A stretch of DNA of 64,000 nt from Nibribacter ruber (lineage in GTDB: Bacteria; Bacteroidota; Bacteroidia; Cytophagales; Hymenobacteraceae). Position numbers and translations under genes: made by a program. The notes beneath the pieces were generated by a model that saw only the letters and a program-made list of their open reading frames with translations, made no database searches and was not told where the DNA came from. This document shows positions 50,700-58,521 of the stretch, one piece after another. Position 1 is the stretch's first letter; each line of letters opens with the position of its first letter. The stretch covers positions 186,001 to 250,000 of the forward strand of contig NZ_CP047897.1 in assembly GCF_009913235.1 (NCBI RefSeq). The letters run 5' to 3'.

Positions 50700-51326
50700 G
50701 TGAAGAAAATTGAGCTAGAGATTCTGGGTTTGTCCTCCAGTCAGTCCCAGTCAGGGTCGTTTGCGCTGGTGCTGGGGGAGAAAGACGGAAGCCGCCGGTT
50801 GCCCATCATCATTGGTATGTTTGAGGCACAGTCCATTGCCATACAGATAGAGAAAATCAATCCCACCCGTCCTCTGACGCATGATCTGTTTAAGACCTTC
50901 GCCCAGCAAATGGACGTGTCTGTGCAAGAGATCATGATCTCAGACTTAAAGGAAGGGGTGTTTTTCTCCAAGATTGTCTGCCACGCCGGCGAGAAGGAGT
51001 TTGAGCTGGACGCCCGTCCCTCAGACGCCATTGCCATTGGTCTGCGCTTTGGGGTGCCCATTTATACGGTAGAGTCTGTTCTTTCTGAGGCCGGCATCAT
51101 CTTAAGTGACCTGGAGGATGAAGAGGAGGAGGACGATGAAGAAACCGATGAAATCCCTACTTCCTCAGGGGCGGGGAGCAGCAGTTCTGCCAGTTCTTCT
51201 TCTAGCAAAGCCAAACTCACGGAGGTATCTGTAGACGAGCTGAACCAGATGCTGAATGAAGCGCTGGAGAAGGAAGACTATGAGAAGGCCGCTAAAATAC
51301 GTGATGAGTTGAACAAGCGGAATTAA
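50700..51326 (+). CDS. Bifunctional nuclease (DUF151) with UVR motif
   Basis: A 208-residue two-part protein. Residues 1-130 are the bifunctional nuclease/DUF151 domain (SLVLGEKDGSRRLPIIIG-like region with FALVLGEKDG, MFEAQSIAIQIE, RPSDAIAIGLRFGVPIYT). After an acidic, Ser-rich linker (about 135-165) comes a UvrB/UvrC-type UVR helix pair, LEKEDYEKAAKIRDELNK. The start is a GTG at 50700 (MKKIELEILGLS). In plants the domain is reported as DNase/RNase; activity here is an inference. Part of the etfBA operon and followed by a terminator. Confidence 0.9.
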   Translation: MKKIELEILGLSSSQSQSGSFALVLGEKDGSRRLPIIIGMFEAQSIAIQIEKINPTRPLTHDLFKTFAQQMDVSVQEIMISDLKEGVFFSKIVCHAGEKEFELDARPSDAIAIGLRFGVPIYTVESVLSEAGIILSDLEDEEEEDDEETDEIPTSSGAGSSSSASSSSSKAKLTEVSVDELNQMLNEALEKEDYEKAAKIRDELNKRN

Positions 51327-51348
51327 GCTTTTTAACAGATTTGAAAAT

Positions 51349-51378
51349 AAAGTCCTGGGGCAACTCAGGACTTTTTCT
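51349..51378 (+). terminator. Terminator after the bifunctional nuclease gene
   Basis: AAAGTCCTG and CAGGACTTT around a 7-9 base loop, followed by TTCTTTTT. Confidence 0.75.
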
Positions 51379-51420
51379 TTTTATGTGAAATTTGGCTTAT
51401 TTTTGAAAAATTTGTTTTCT

Positions 51421-52722
51421 ATGTTCAGTGTCCTTCAGGGAGCCATCGGCTATTTTGTCCTCATCGCGATTGCCATTCTTTTCTCTACCAACCGCAAAGC
51501 CATCAGCTGGAAACTGGTAGGGGTAGGTATCTTAATACAGATTATTTTTGGCGTGCTGGTTACAGAGGTAGACTTTGTAAAAGCGGGGTTTGAGGCCGTG
51601 AGTGAAGGTTTTGTGAAGTTGCTTAGTTTCTCCAGCGCTGGTTCTCAGTTCCTATTCGGGGAGTTAGCCAACCCTGCCTCTAAGACGGGCATAGGTTATA
51701 TTTTTGCGTTCAACGTGTTGCCTACCATCATCTTCTTCTCAACGGTAACGTCTGGTCTTTATTATCTGGGCGTGTTGCAGAAAATAGTGTACGGCATTGC
51801 CTGGGTAATGTCAAAAGGGATGCGTTTGTCTGGGGCCGAGAGCCTTTCAGCGGCCGGTAACATCTTCTTGGGGCAGACAGAGGCTCCTTTGTTGGTGAGA
51901 CCTTTTATCCAGCACATGACCCGTTCTGAGTTAATGTGTTTGATGACGGGTGGTATGGCCACTCTGGCAGGCGGGGTACTGGCAGCCTATGTAGCCTTTT
52001 TAGGGGGCGGCGATCCTGCGCAGCAAGCCATCTTTGCGGCGCACTTGTTAACGGCGTCGGTAATGAACGCCCCGGCAGGTATTGTCATGGCCAAAATCTT
52101 GGTGCCAGAAACGGAAGGTGACAAAATCAATACTGAGCTGCAGGTGAACAAAGAGCAGCTGGGCGTGAACATCATTGACGCCATGTCTACCGGTGCCGCA
52201 GACGGCTTAAAACTTGCCTTGAACGTGGGCGGTATGTTGTTAGCCTTTATTGCCGTGATTGCATTGCTTAACTATATCTTATTGAGCCTGGGCAACTTCT
52301 CTGGCTTGAATCAAATCATTGTGGACAGCACCGGCGGCAGGTTTGAAGGTCTGAACTTCCAGTATCTTTTGGGACAGGTGTTTAGAGGGTTCGCTTTCTT
52401 GATGGGCAGCCCGTGGGACGATACTTTGCAGGTAGGTAGCTTGCTGGGCCAGAAGACGGCCATCAATGAATTTGTGGCCTACCTTGATCTGGCTAGCATG
52501 AAGGAGAAAGGCACCATTTCGCCTAAGTCCATCATTCTGGCCACGTATGCCTTGTGCGGTTTCTCTAACTTCAGCTCCATTGCCATTCAGATTGGTGGTA
52601 TTGGCGGGATGGCACCTAGCCAGCAAGGGAACCTGTCCATCCTGGGCCTAAGAGCCCTGTTGGGAGCTTCCATTGCTTGTATGATGACGGCAACTATTGC
52701 TGGTATCTTGTTTGAATTATAG
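51421..52722 (+). CDS. Concentrative nucleoside transporter (CNT family)
   Basis: Na+- or H+-coupled uptake of nucleosides across the inner membrane. The ATG at 51421 (433 residues) is preferred over a GTG at 51385 that lies within the terminator tail. Multiple hydrophobic segments and CNT signatures: FAFNVLPTIIFFSTVTSGLYYLG, GQTEAPLLVRPF (core binding motif), LTASVMNAPAGIVMAKIL and a C-terminal LCGFSNFSSIAIQIGGIG. It lies 94 bp after the nuclease terminator and ends at the extended repeat copy 20. Confidence 0.95.
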   Translation: MFSVLQGAIGYFVLIAIAILFSTNRKAISWKLVGVGILIQIIFGVLVTEVDFVKAGFEAVSEGFVKLLSFSSAGSQFLFGELANPASKTGIGYIFAFNVLPTIIFFSTVTSGLYYLGVLQKIVYGIAWVMSKGMRLSGAESLSAAGNIFLGQTEAPLLVRPFIQHMTRSELMCLMTGGMATLAGGVLAAYVAFLGGGDPAQQAIFAAHLLTASVMNAPAGIVMAKILVPETEGDKINTELQVNKEQLGVNIIDAMSTGAADGLKLALNVGGMLLAFIAVIALLNYILLSLGNFSGLNQIIVDSTGGRFEGLNFQYLLGQVFRGFAFLMGSPWDDTLQVGSLLGQKTAINEFVAYLDLASMKEKGTISPKSIILATYALCGFSNFSSIAIQIGGIGGMAPSQQGNLSILGLRALLGASIACMMTATIAGILFEL

Positions 52723-52745
52723 GAGATAGAAAATCTCCTTAAAAG

Positions 52746-52797
52746 AAGAGCCCGTTTTTGGCCTGTTTCCTAGAAAACAGGCCAAAAACGGGCTCTT
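52746..52797. repeat. Palindromic repeat copy 20, extended
   Basis: A 52-bp palindrome with a single mismatched pair (AAGAGCCCGTTTTTGGCC...GGCCAAAAACGGGCTCTT) between convergent genes, with T and A runs outside. It probably terminates both the transporter gene and the ABC ATPase gene. Confidence 0.9.
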
Positions 52798-52820
52798 TCA
52801 GTTGAAGGGTAGGAGTGCGG

Positions 52821-53621
52821 CTACTCGTTGTTTTGGCGCTCTTCTTCCTGGCGTTCGTCTTCCTCAATCTGCTCCACTTTCTTGGCATCACGCATGAGGC
52901 GGTTGGAGAAGATGAAGTCATTGAGTTCACGTACCTTGGTGTCCATGATGGTAGAACTGTGGCCCTCCCAGAGTTTCTTGCCCTGGTACATGAACATCAC
53001 ATTGTCACCGTACTCCAGCACGGAGTTCATGTCATGGGTCACCACAATGGTGGTGATGTCATACTCTTCCGTGATTTCCTTGATGAGTTCGTCAATCTTG
53101 ATGGCCGTCAAAGGGTCCAGACCAGAGTTGGGCTCATCGCAGAAAAGATAGGTGCAGTGCGGGGCAATGGCCCGGGCAATGCCCACGCGCTTTTTCATCC
53201 CGCCGCTCAGTTCAGAAGGCATCAGCTTACCGGCATTTTCCAGGCCCACGCGCTTGAGACAGAACTCCACGCGCTCTCTGCGCTCTTGCCTGTCCATGTC
53301 TGTGAGCATCTTGAGGGGGAATTCCACGTTCTCGTTCACGTTCATAGAGTCAAACAAGGCACTGCCCTGGAAGAGCATGCCAATCTTGCGACGTATTTCC
53401 TGCCGGATGTCTAGTTTGTTGTTGGTGAACACGCGGCCGTCATAGGTGATGCTGCCCACGTCTGGCTTTACCAAACCCACTATGCATTTCAAGAGCACGC
53501 TTTTACCGGTACCACTGGCGCCCAGCAGCATGTTCATTTTGCCAGATTCAAAGACACCGCTAATGCCGTCCAGCACTTTCTTGTCATTGAAGGTTTTATG
53601 AATGTTGTGTATTTCAATCAT
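52821..53621 (-). CDS. MlaF-type ABC transporter ATPase
   Basis: ATPase of a phospholipid/lipid ABC transporter of the MlaFED family, at the inner-membrane cytoplasmic face. The 266 residues contain Walker A GASGTGKS (34-41), signature LSGGMKKRVGIARAI, and Walker B with FCDEPNSGLDP. It forms a pair with the permease gene 34 bp upstream; no MlaD or MlaA gene is in the window. The C-terminus is charged (EERQNNE). Confidence 0.92.
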   Translation of the reverse strand: MIEIHNIHKTFNDKKVLDGISGVFESGKMNMLLGASGTGKSVLLKCIVGLVKPDVGSITYDGRVFTNNKLDIRQEIRRKIGMLFQGSALFDSMNVNENVEFPLKMLTDMDRQERRERVEFCLKRVGLENAGKLMPSELSGGMKKRVGIARAIAPHCTYLFCDEPNSGLDPLTAIKIDELIKEITEEYDITTIVVTHDMNSVLEYGDNVMFMYQGKKLWEGHSSTIMDTKVRELNDFIFSNRLMRDAKKVEQIEEDERQEEERQNNE

Positions 53622-53655
53622 GTGTAATCAAATCAAATAAGAAACTGCCGCGCTT

Positions 53656-54384
53656 CTACAGCAATACCTGGGCACAGACATAGTCGGCTATGAGAACCGC
53701 AATGACGCTGTTGGTAACGGCCTTGGTACTGGCCTCGCCAACTTCCAGGGCTCCGCCGGTGGTAAAATAGCCTTTATAGGAGGAGATGGAGGCAATGATG
53801 AACGCAAACACCAAAGACTTGATTAGGGCGAACGTAATGTTAAACGGGATGAACGCGGTTCTAAGCCCTGTAATGTACTCTTGCCCGGTCAAGGCGTTAG
53901 TTAACGTACCCGCCACGTAGCCGCCCAGAATGGATAAGAACATGGCAATGATCACCAGCATGGGAAATACCAGGATGGAAGCCAGGATTTTAGGCATGAC
54001 CAGGTATGAAGTGGAGTTGATTCCCATCACTTCCAGGGCATCTACCTGTTCCGTAATTTTCATGGTTCCCAGACCGCCGGCAATGTTGGAGCCCACCTTG
54101 CCCGCCAATACTATGGAGGTAATGGTTGGGGCCAGCTCCAGTACCGTCATCTCGCGCACCATAAAGCCAATGGTGGAGCGGGGAATAAGGGCGCTGGTCA
54201 GGTTGTAGGAAATCTGGACGCAGGTTACGGCGCCAATGAAGGTGGCCACCACAGCCACAATGAAGATAGAGTCTATGCCAATCAAGATGGCTTCGTCAAT
54301 GGTTCTTTTGAAGATGATTTTAGGAGATTCCCCGCGCCTGAAGAGCGAGCCTAAAAAGAGGAGGTATGCACCAAAGTTTTTCAT
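53656..54384 (-). CDS. MlaE-type ABC transporter permease
   Basis: Permease of the MlaFED/Mce-type lipid transporter. The 242 residues have five to six hydrophobic segments and the family pattern: PRSTIGFMVREMTVLELAPTITSIVLAGKVGSN (permease coupling region), QVDALEVMGIN and YFTTGGALEVGEAST near the C-terminus. Upstream of and in the same direction as the ATPase gene. The transported lipid is not known; maintenance of outer-membrane asymmetry is the usual role. Confidence 0.92.
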   Translation of the reverse strand: MKNFGAYLLFLGSLFRRGESPKIIFKRTIDEAILIGIDSIFIVAVVATFIGAVTCVQISYNLTSALIPRSTIGFMVREMTVLELAPTITSIVLAGKVGSNIAGGLGTMKITEQVDALEVMGINSTSYLVMPKILASILVFPMLVIIAMFLSILGGYVAGTLTNALTGQEYITGLRTAFIPFNITFALIKSLVFAFIIASISSYKGYFTTGGALEVGEASTKAVTNSVIAVLIADYVCAQVLL

Positions 54385-54492
54385 GAATGGGAACGTAGGC
54401 CGTAGCTGGTTCTGCCCTTGCCAGAGCGGAAATAGGCACTTCTTGTTTTCAAATGCCTATATTACGTTGAAATAAGATAAAACATCTATCCC

Positions 54493-55200
54493 ATGCAAAA
54501 ATATATAGTGGTAACCGGTGGGACCAAGGGGATTGGGCGGGCCATCGTGGATAAATTTGCGGTCGAAGGATTTCACATCATCACCTGCGCGCGCAATGAG
54601 AAGGATCTGCAAAAACTGAAGCTAGAGATAGAACAGGACTACACTTTCTCCAAGGTTTTTTACCAGGCCGTAGACGTGAGCCTACCCGGCGAAGTGCAGC
54701 GGTTCATCAACTACATACAGTCCCTGAAAGTGAAGATTGACGTGCTGGTGAACAATGCCGGCTTTTTCATACCCGGCACCATTCATGAGGAAAGCGACAC
54801 GGTGCTGCGAGAGATGATCAACACCAACCTTTACAGCGCCTATGACCTGACCAAAGGACTGGTAGGGGAGATGATTAAGCGCAAGGACGGCTACATCTTC
54901 AACATCTGTTCTACCGCCAGCATCACGGCCTATACCAATGGCGGTTCTTACTGCATAGCCAAACACGCGCTTTACGGCATGACCCGCGTCCTGCGCGAAG
55001 AACTGAAAGGGCACGGCGTACGAGTGACTGCGGTCATTCCTGGAGCCACGCTCACGGCTAGCTGGGAAGGCGTAGATTTGCCGCATGACCGCTTCATGAA
55101 GCCCGAGGACGTGGCCAATGCCATCTGGAGTGCCAACTGCCTTTCCAGGCAGACGGTCATAGAAGAACTGGTGCTTCGGCCACAGCTAGGCGATATTTAA
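54493..55200 (+). CDS. Short-chain dehydrogenase/reductase
   Basis: A 235-residue NAD(P)-dependent SDR of classical type. Cofactor motif TGGTKGIGRAI at the N-terminus, NNAGF, and the catalytic Ser-Tyr-x-x-x-Lys set in SYCIAKHAL with the upstream STASIT. The substrate is unknown. It has divergent transcription from the MlaE gene; a weak promoter (TTG-N17-TACGTTGA) may lie at 54443-54470. Confidence 0.92.
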   Translation: MQKYIVVTGGTKGIGRAIVDKFAVEGFHIITCARNEKDLQKLKLEIEQDYTFSKVFYQAVDVSLPGEVQRFINYIQSLKVKIDVLVNNAGFFIPGTIHEESDTVLREMINTNLYSAYDLTKGLVGEMIKRKDGYIFNICSTASITAYTNGGSYCIAKHALYGMTRVLREELKGHGVRVTAVIPGATLTASWEGVDLPHDRFMKPEDVANAIWSANCLSRQTVIEELVLRPQLGDI

Positions 55201-55252
55201 GTTGGTTGTTGGCTGTTTGTTGTGAGATACACGTTTATTAAAAAATCTGAAT

Positions 55253-55291
55253 CTGTTTTTGGTCTTATTCCTGAAAAACATCCCAAAAACG
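55253..55291. repeat. Palindromic repeat copy 21
   Basis: Left arm CTGTTTTTGGTC, right arm CCCAAAAACG, in the gap between the two SDR genes. Confidence 0.8.
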
Positions 55292-55422
55292 ACCAGTCTT
55301 GGCTGCAAGTAAATGGTAGCCGAGCTTAAAATTTTAGTAAAAAGATTTATACCCTAAAAATCGAGCAAGCAACAACCCCGCAACGAATAACATATTCATT
55401 AAATTTGAGCAAAATCTTTGAT

Positions 55423-56139
55423 ATGGAACTAGAAGGAAAAGTAGTGGTGATTACGGGTGCCAGCAGCGGCATTGGTTTGGCGGCGGCCAAGATGTTATTA
55501 GAGAAAGGTGCCACCGTTGTGAGCTGGAGCCGCTCTAAACCCAAAATCTCCCATCCTGACTTTTACTATTTTGAATGTGACGTGCGCCATGAGCAGTCCG
55601 TATGGTCTGCGTATGAGCAAACCGTGGAGCGCCTGCGCCAGAACATCTCTGTATTGATCAACAATGCCGGCTTGGGCATTCAAGGCGCGCTGGACACCAT
55701 GAGTCCCAAAGACTGGCACACTATGATGGAGACCAATGTGAACGGTATTTTCTACTGCACGCGCCTGGTGTTGCCGCAAATGAAAAAGCAGCTGGAAGGC
55801 CACATCATCAACATCTCTTCCATTGCCGGTTTGACGGGTATTGAGAACATGAGCGGCTACTGCGCCACCAAGTTTGCCGTGCGGGGTATTTCGCATTCCT
55901 TGTTCAAAGAGGTGAGACCATTTGGCATCAAAGTGACGTGCATCTACCCAGGCTCTACGGCCACGCACTTCTTTGATGGTTTTGAAGGCACCGGCACCGC
56001 GCCAGAAAATATGATGCAGCCAGAAGATATTGCCTCCACCATTCTGCACGTTCTGCAATCGCCGCCCAACTACCACCACGTAGACATAGAGGTGCGCCCG
56101 TTAATGCCGAAGGGCAGACCAGAGAAAAAGAAAGCCTAA
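55423..56139 (+). CDS. Short-chain dehydrogenase/reductase
   Basis: A second classical SDR, 238 residues from the ATG at 55423 (a TTG at 55405 would lie in the promoter box at 55400-55407). Motifs: ITGASSGIGLAAA, NNAGLG, ISSIAGLTG, and SGYCATKFAV with the catalytic Tyr and Lys. It belongs to the YdfG/serine-dehydrogenase-like group; the substrate is unknown. Its stop is 9 bp before gldA, so it may share a transcript with gldA. Confidence 0.92.
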   Translation: MELEGKVVVITGASSGIGLAAAKMLLEKGATVVSWSRSKPKISHPDFYYFECDVRHEQSVWSAYEQTVERLRQNISVLINNAGLGIQGALDTMSPKDWHTMMETNVNGIFYCTRLVLPQMKKQLEGHIINISSIAGLTGIENMSGYCATKFAVRGISHSLFKEVRPFGIKVTCIYPGSTATHFFDGFEGTGTAPENMMQPEDIASTILHVLQSPPNYHHVDIEVRPLMPKGRPEKKKA

Positions 56140-56148
56140 CCCAGAAGA

Positions 56149-57069
56149 ATGGGAATTGAAATAAAAGATTTGACCAAAGTATATGGTCCGCAGGCGGCTG
56201 TGGACCATATCTCATTTACGGTAGGCACTGGTGAGATTGTAGGCTTCTTAGGCCCCAACGGAGCCGGCAAGTCCACCACCATGAAGATTGCCACCTGCTA
56301 CCTTCCGCCCACCAGCGGCACCGTTCTGGTAAATGGCTACAACGTAGTAGATGACCCCAAACAGGTGCGTAGACAAGTAGGCTACCTACCCGAGCACAAC
56401 CCCTTGTATCTGGACATGTACGTGCGCGAATACCTGCACTTTGTAGGCAAGCTGCACGGCCTGGGCGGTAGTGGGTTGCAAGCCCGCACTGAAGAAATGA
56501 TTCAGCTCTGCGGCCTGGATCGCGAAAAACACAAGAAAATTGGGGCCTTGTCCAAAGGTTATCGTCAAAGAGTAGGATTGGCCCAGGCCATGATCCATGA
56601 TCCGGCGGTGTTGATCCTGGATGAGCCCACCACAGGCTTGGACCCGAACCAGATTGTAGAGATTAGGCAATTAATTAAAACCGTTGGCCAAGAAAAAACG
56701 GTGTTGTTCTCCACGCACATCATGCAAGAAGTGAGCGCCCTCTGTGACCGGGTGCTCATCATCAACCAAGGCAAACTGGTAGCGGATAGTCCCGTGGCCG
56801 AGCTCAAAAACATGGGCCGCAAAGAGATGCGCATCTTAGCAGAGTTTGAAGCCGAGGTAGACACGTCGGCTATTCTTACCTTGCCACAGGTTCAGCGCAT
56901 TGAACCCGCCGGATTGCACAAATTTAGAATCATTGCCACTTCAGGGTCAGATTTACGATCCGCTATTTTCAGGTTGGCAGGAGAGCAAGGCTGGCCATTG
57001 GTAGGACTTCAGCAGGAAGAAAATTCTTTGGAAAAGCTCTTCCAGGACTTGACGCAGAACAAGAAATAA
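56149..57069 (+). CDS. gldA: Gliding motility ABC transporter ATPase GldA
   Basis: ATPase of the GldAFG transporter required for gliding in many Bacteroidota. The 306 residues contain Walker A GPNGAGKST (35-43), signature LSKGYRQRVGLAQAM and Walker B ILDEPTTGLDPNQ. A C-terminal domain of about 90 residues (EFEAEVDTSAILTLPQV) fits gliding-type GldA. Context with gldF and gldG downstream supports the name. An AT-rich gene (57121-57699) separates it from gldF, and repeat copy 22 lies 6 bp after its stop. Confidence 0.92.
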   Translation: MGIEIKDLTKVYGPQAAVDHISFTVGTGEIVGFLGPNGAGKSTTMKIATCYLPPTSGTVLVNGYNVVDDPKQVRRQVGYLPEHNPLYLDMYVREYLHFVGKLHGLGGSGLQARTEEMIQLCGLDREKHKKIGALSKGYRQRVGLAQAMIHDPAVLILDEPTTGLDPNQIVEIRQLIKTVGQEKTVLFSTHIMQEVSALCDRVLIINQGKLVADSPVAELKNMGRKEMRILAEFEAEVDTSAILTLPQVQRIEPAGLHKFRIIATSGSDLRSAIFRLAGEQGWPLVGLQQEENSLEKLFQDLTQNKK

Positions 57070-57074
57070 GAATT

Positions 57075-57113
57075 CCGTTTTTGGCTTGTTTTCTGGGAAA
57101 CAGGCTAAAAACG
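57075..57113. repeat. Palindromic repeat copy 22
   Basis: CCGTTTTTGGCTTG and GGCTAAAAACG arms, between gldA and the AT-rich insert. Confidence 0.85.
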
Positions 57114-57120
57114 AAGATGG

Positions 57121-57699
57121 ATGTACTTTCACTTCCTTATGCAAGACTTTTTATTTTATCTCCTTTTAGGACTCGCTATATCAGGCCTGACTTTTTATTT
57201 AAATAAAGGTGCAGCAAAGAGCATCAATCAGGATGATGAAGGGTTTACAAACTTGAAGATGCCTAAATTGTATGCAATTATTGGGGTATTAGGACTAGTT
57301 GGCGGCGCAATTTTTCTAGGGTCCTTCCTAGTGGTGGAGGATATAGATGTAGTAACGACAGTAATATCACTAATTCTGTGCTTAAGTATTCTTTGGGGAC
57401 TAGGAATAATCTGTTTACTCTGGTATTTCAACCATACGTTGAAATTTGATGAATTTTCTTTAGAGGTTGTGAATGTCTACGGAAAACAAACTAAGATTTA
57501 TTGGCAGGATATAACATTCATGAAGTTCAAGCCATTTTCAGGACTTTTAATTTTAAAAGATGAAAACAACCAAAAAATAGCAATCCATCAGCATTTGGTT
57601 GGTTTAAGTGCCTTTACATCCATGATAGACTTAAAGACCTCTTTTAATTCTGAGGAATTAAAAATGCCAGTTTCAAAGCCTTTTATTAAGGGATTCTAA
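57121..57699 (+). CDS. Hypothetical membrane protein with PH-like domain (AT-rich insert)
   Basis: A 192-residue protein that interrupts gldA-gldF. Three hydrophobic segments (about 8-25, 48-70 and 75-100) are followed by a soluble C-terminal region of about 80 residues (LKFDEFSLEVVNVYGKQTKIYWQD, GLLILKDENNQKIAIHQH) resembling bacterial PH-like domains such as YcxB. The coding region is visibly AT-richer than its neighbours, with many TTT/AAA codons, which suggests recent acquisition. TAGA-rich repeats follow at 57751-57786. No function is known. Confidence 0.7.
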   Translation: MYFHFLMQDFLFYLLLGLAISGLTFYLNKGAAKSINQDDEGFTNLKMPKLYAIIGVLGLVGGAIFLGSFLVVEDIDVVTTVISLILCLSILWGLGIICLLWYFNHTLKFDEFSLEVVNVYGKQTKIYWQDITFMKFKPFSGLLILKDENNQKIAIHQHLVGLSAFTSMIDLKTSFNSEELKMPVSKPFIKGF

Positions 57700-57750
57700 C
57701 AAGAGGCAGATCTGATTTTTACGCATTTTATATAGTACATACTAAACCCC

Positions 57751-57786
57751 AAAATCTAGATACTAGCGTCTAACCTCTAGTGTCTC
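57751..57786. repeat. TAGA-rich degenerate repeat before gldF
   Basis: Contains CTAGATACTAGCGTCTAACC and CTCTAGTGTCTC-like units, the same vocabulary as at 1420-1566 and 34763-34795. It sits directly upstream of the gldF ATG. Confidence 0.45.
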
Positions 57787-57792
57787 ACCAAT

Positions 57793-58521
57793 ATGTTAGC
57801 AATCTTATCAAAAGAGTTTAACTCCTACCTCAACTCGCTCATCGGGTACATCGTCATTGGGGTGTTTCTGGTGGCAACGGGCCTGTTTATGTGGGTCTTC
57901 CCAGACAGCAGCGTGCTGGACTATGGCTACGCCGATTTGCAGAGCGTTTTCTCCCTGGCGCCCTGGCTGTTCTTGTTTTTGATTCCGGCTATTACCATGC
58001 GGGCCTTCGCCGAAGAGCGCAAGGCTGGCACCATGGAACTGCTCCTGACCAAACCGCTCTCTGATACGCAGTTGCTGTTGGGCAAGTACTTTGCGTGTCT
58101 GCTATTGGCCTTGTTCGCGCTGTTGCCTACGCTATTGTACTATGTGAGCGTGTACTTGTTGGGAGATCCGGTGGGAAACATTGATTCGGCAGCGGTAGCA
58201 GGTTCTTACTTGGGCTTGATTTTCTTGGCGGCGGTTTTTGTGGCCATGGGCATTTTTGCGTCTTCGCTGACTGAGAATCAGATTGTGGCCTTTATTCTGG
58301 CGGTGTTTCTGTGCTATCTGGTGTACACTGGCTTTGACCTGCTGGCCTCTATTGATGCCTGGGGAACGGCCTCGTATTACATTGCGCAATTAGGTATTTC
58401 GTATCACTACAGCTCCATCTCAAAAGGATTGATTGACTCCAGAGACGTGCTGTATTTCTTGAGTGTGATCACCATTATGTTATTAGGAACCAAACTGGTA
58501 TTGGAGAGCAGAAAATGGTAG
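57793..58521 (+). CDS. gldF: Gliding motility ABC transporter permease GldF
   Basis: A 242-residue inner-membrane permease with six hydrophobic segments (first YIVIGVFLVATGLFMWVF). Family pattern: ILSKEFNSYLNSLIGYIVIGVFL near the start, MRAFAEERKAGTMELLLTKP and a C-terminal GTKLVLESRKW. It partners GldA and GldG. The ATG at 57793 follows the TAGA-rich repeat; the end overlaps gldG by 7 bp, implying translational coupling. Confidence 0.93.
   Translation: MLAILSKEFNSYLNSLIGYIVIGVFLVATGLFMWVFPDSSVLDYGYADLQSVFSLAPWLFLFLIPAITMRAFAEERKAGTMELLLTKPLSDTQLLLGKYFACLLLALFALLPTLLYYVSVYLLGDPVGNIDSAAVAGSYLGLIFLAAVFVAMGIFASSLTENQIVAFILAVFLCYLVYTGFDLLASIDAWGTASYYIAQLGISYHYSSISKGLIDSRDVLYFLSVITIMLLGTKLVLESRKW

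Noticed and set aside
52739-52930. Small minus-strand frame encoding FGLFSRKQAKNG-like text; similar frames at 36732-36983, 56953-57144 and 61061-61291
   Set aside because: The shared text is only the translation of the palindromic repeat, not a conserved protein.
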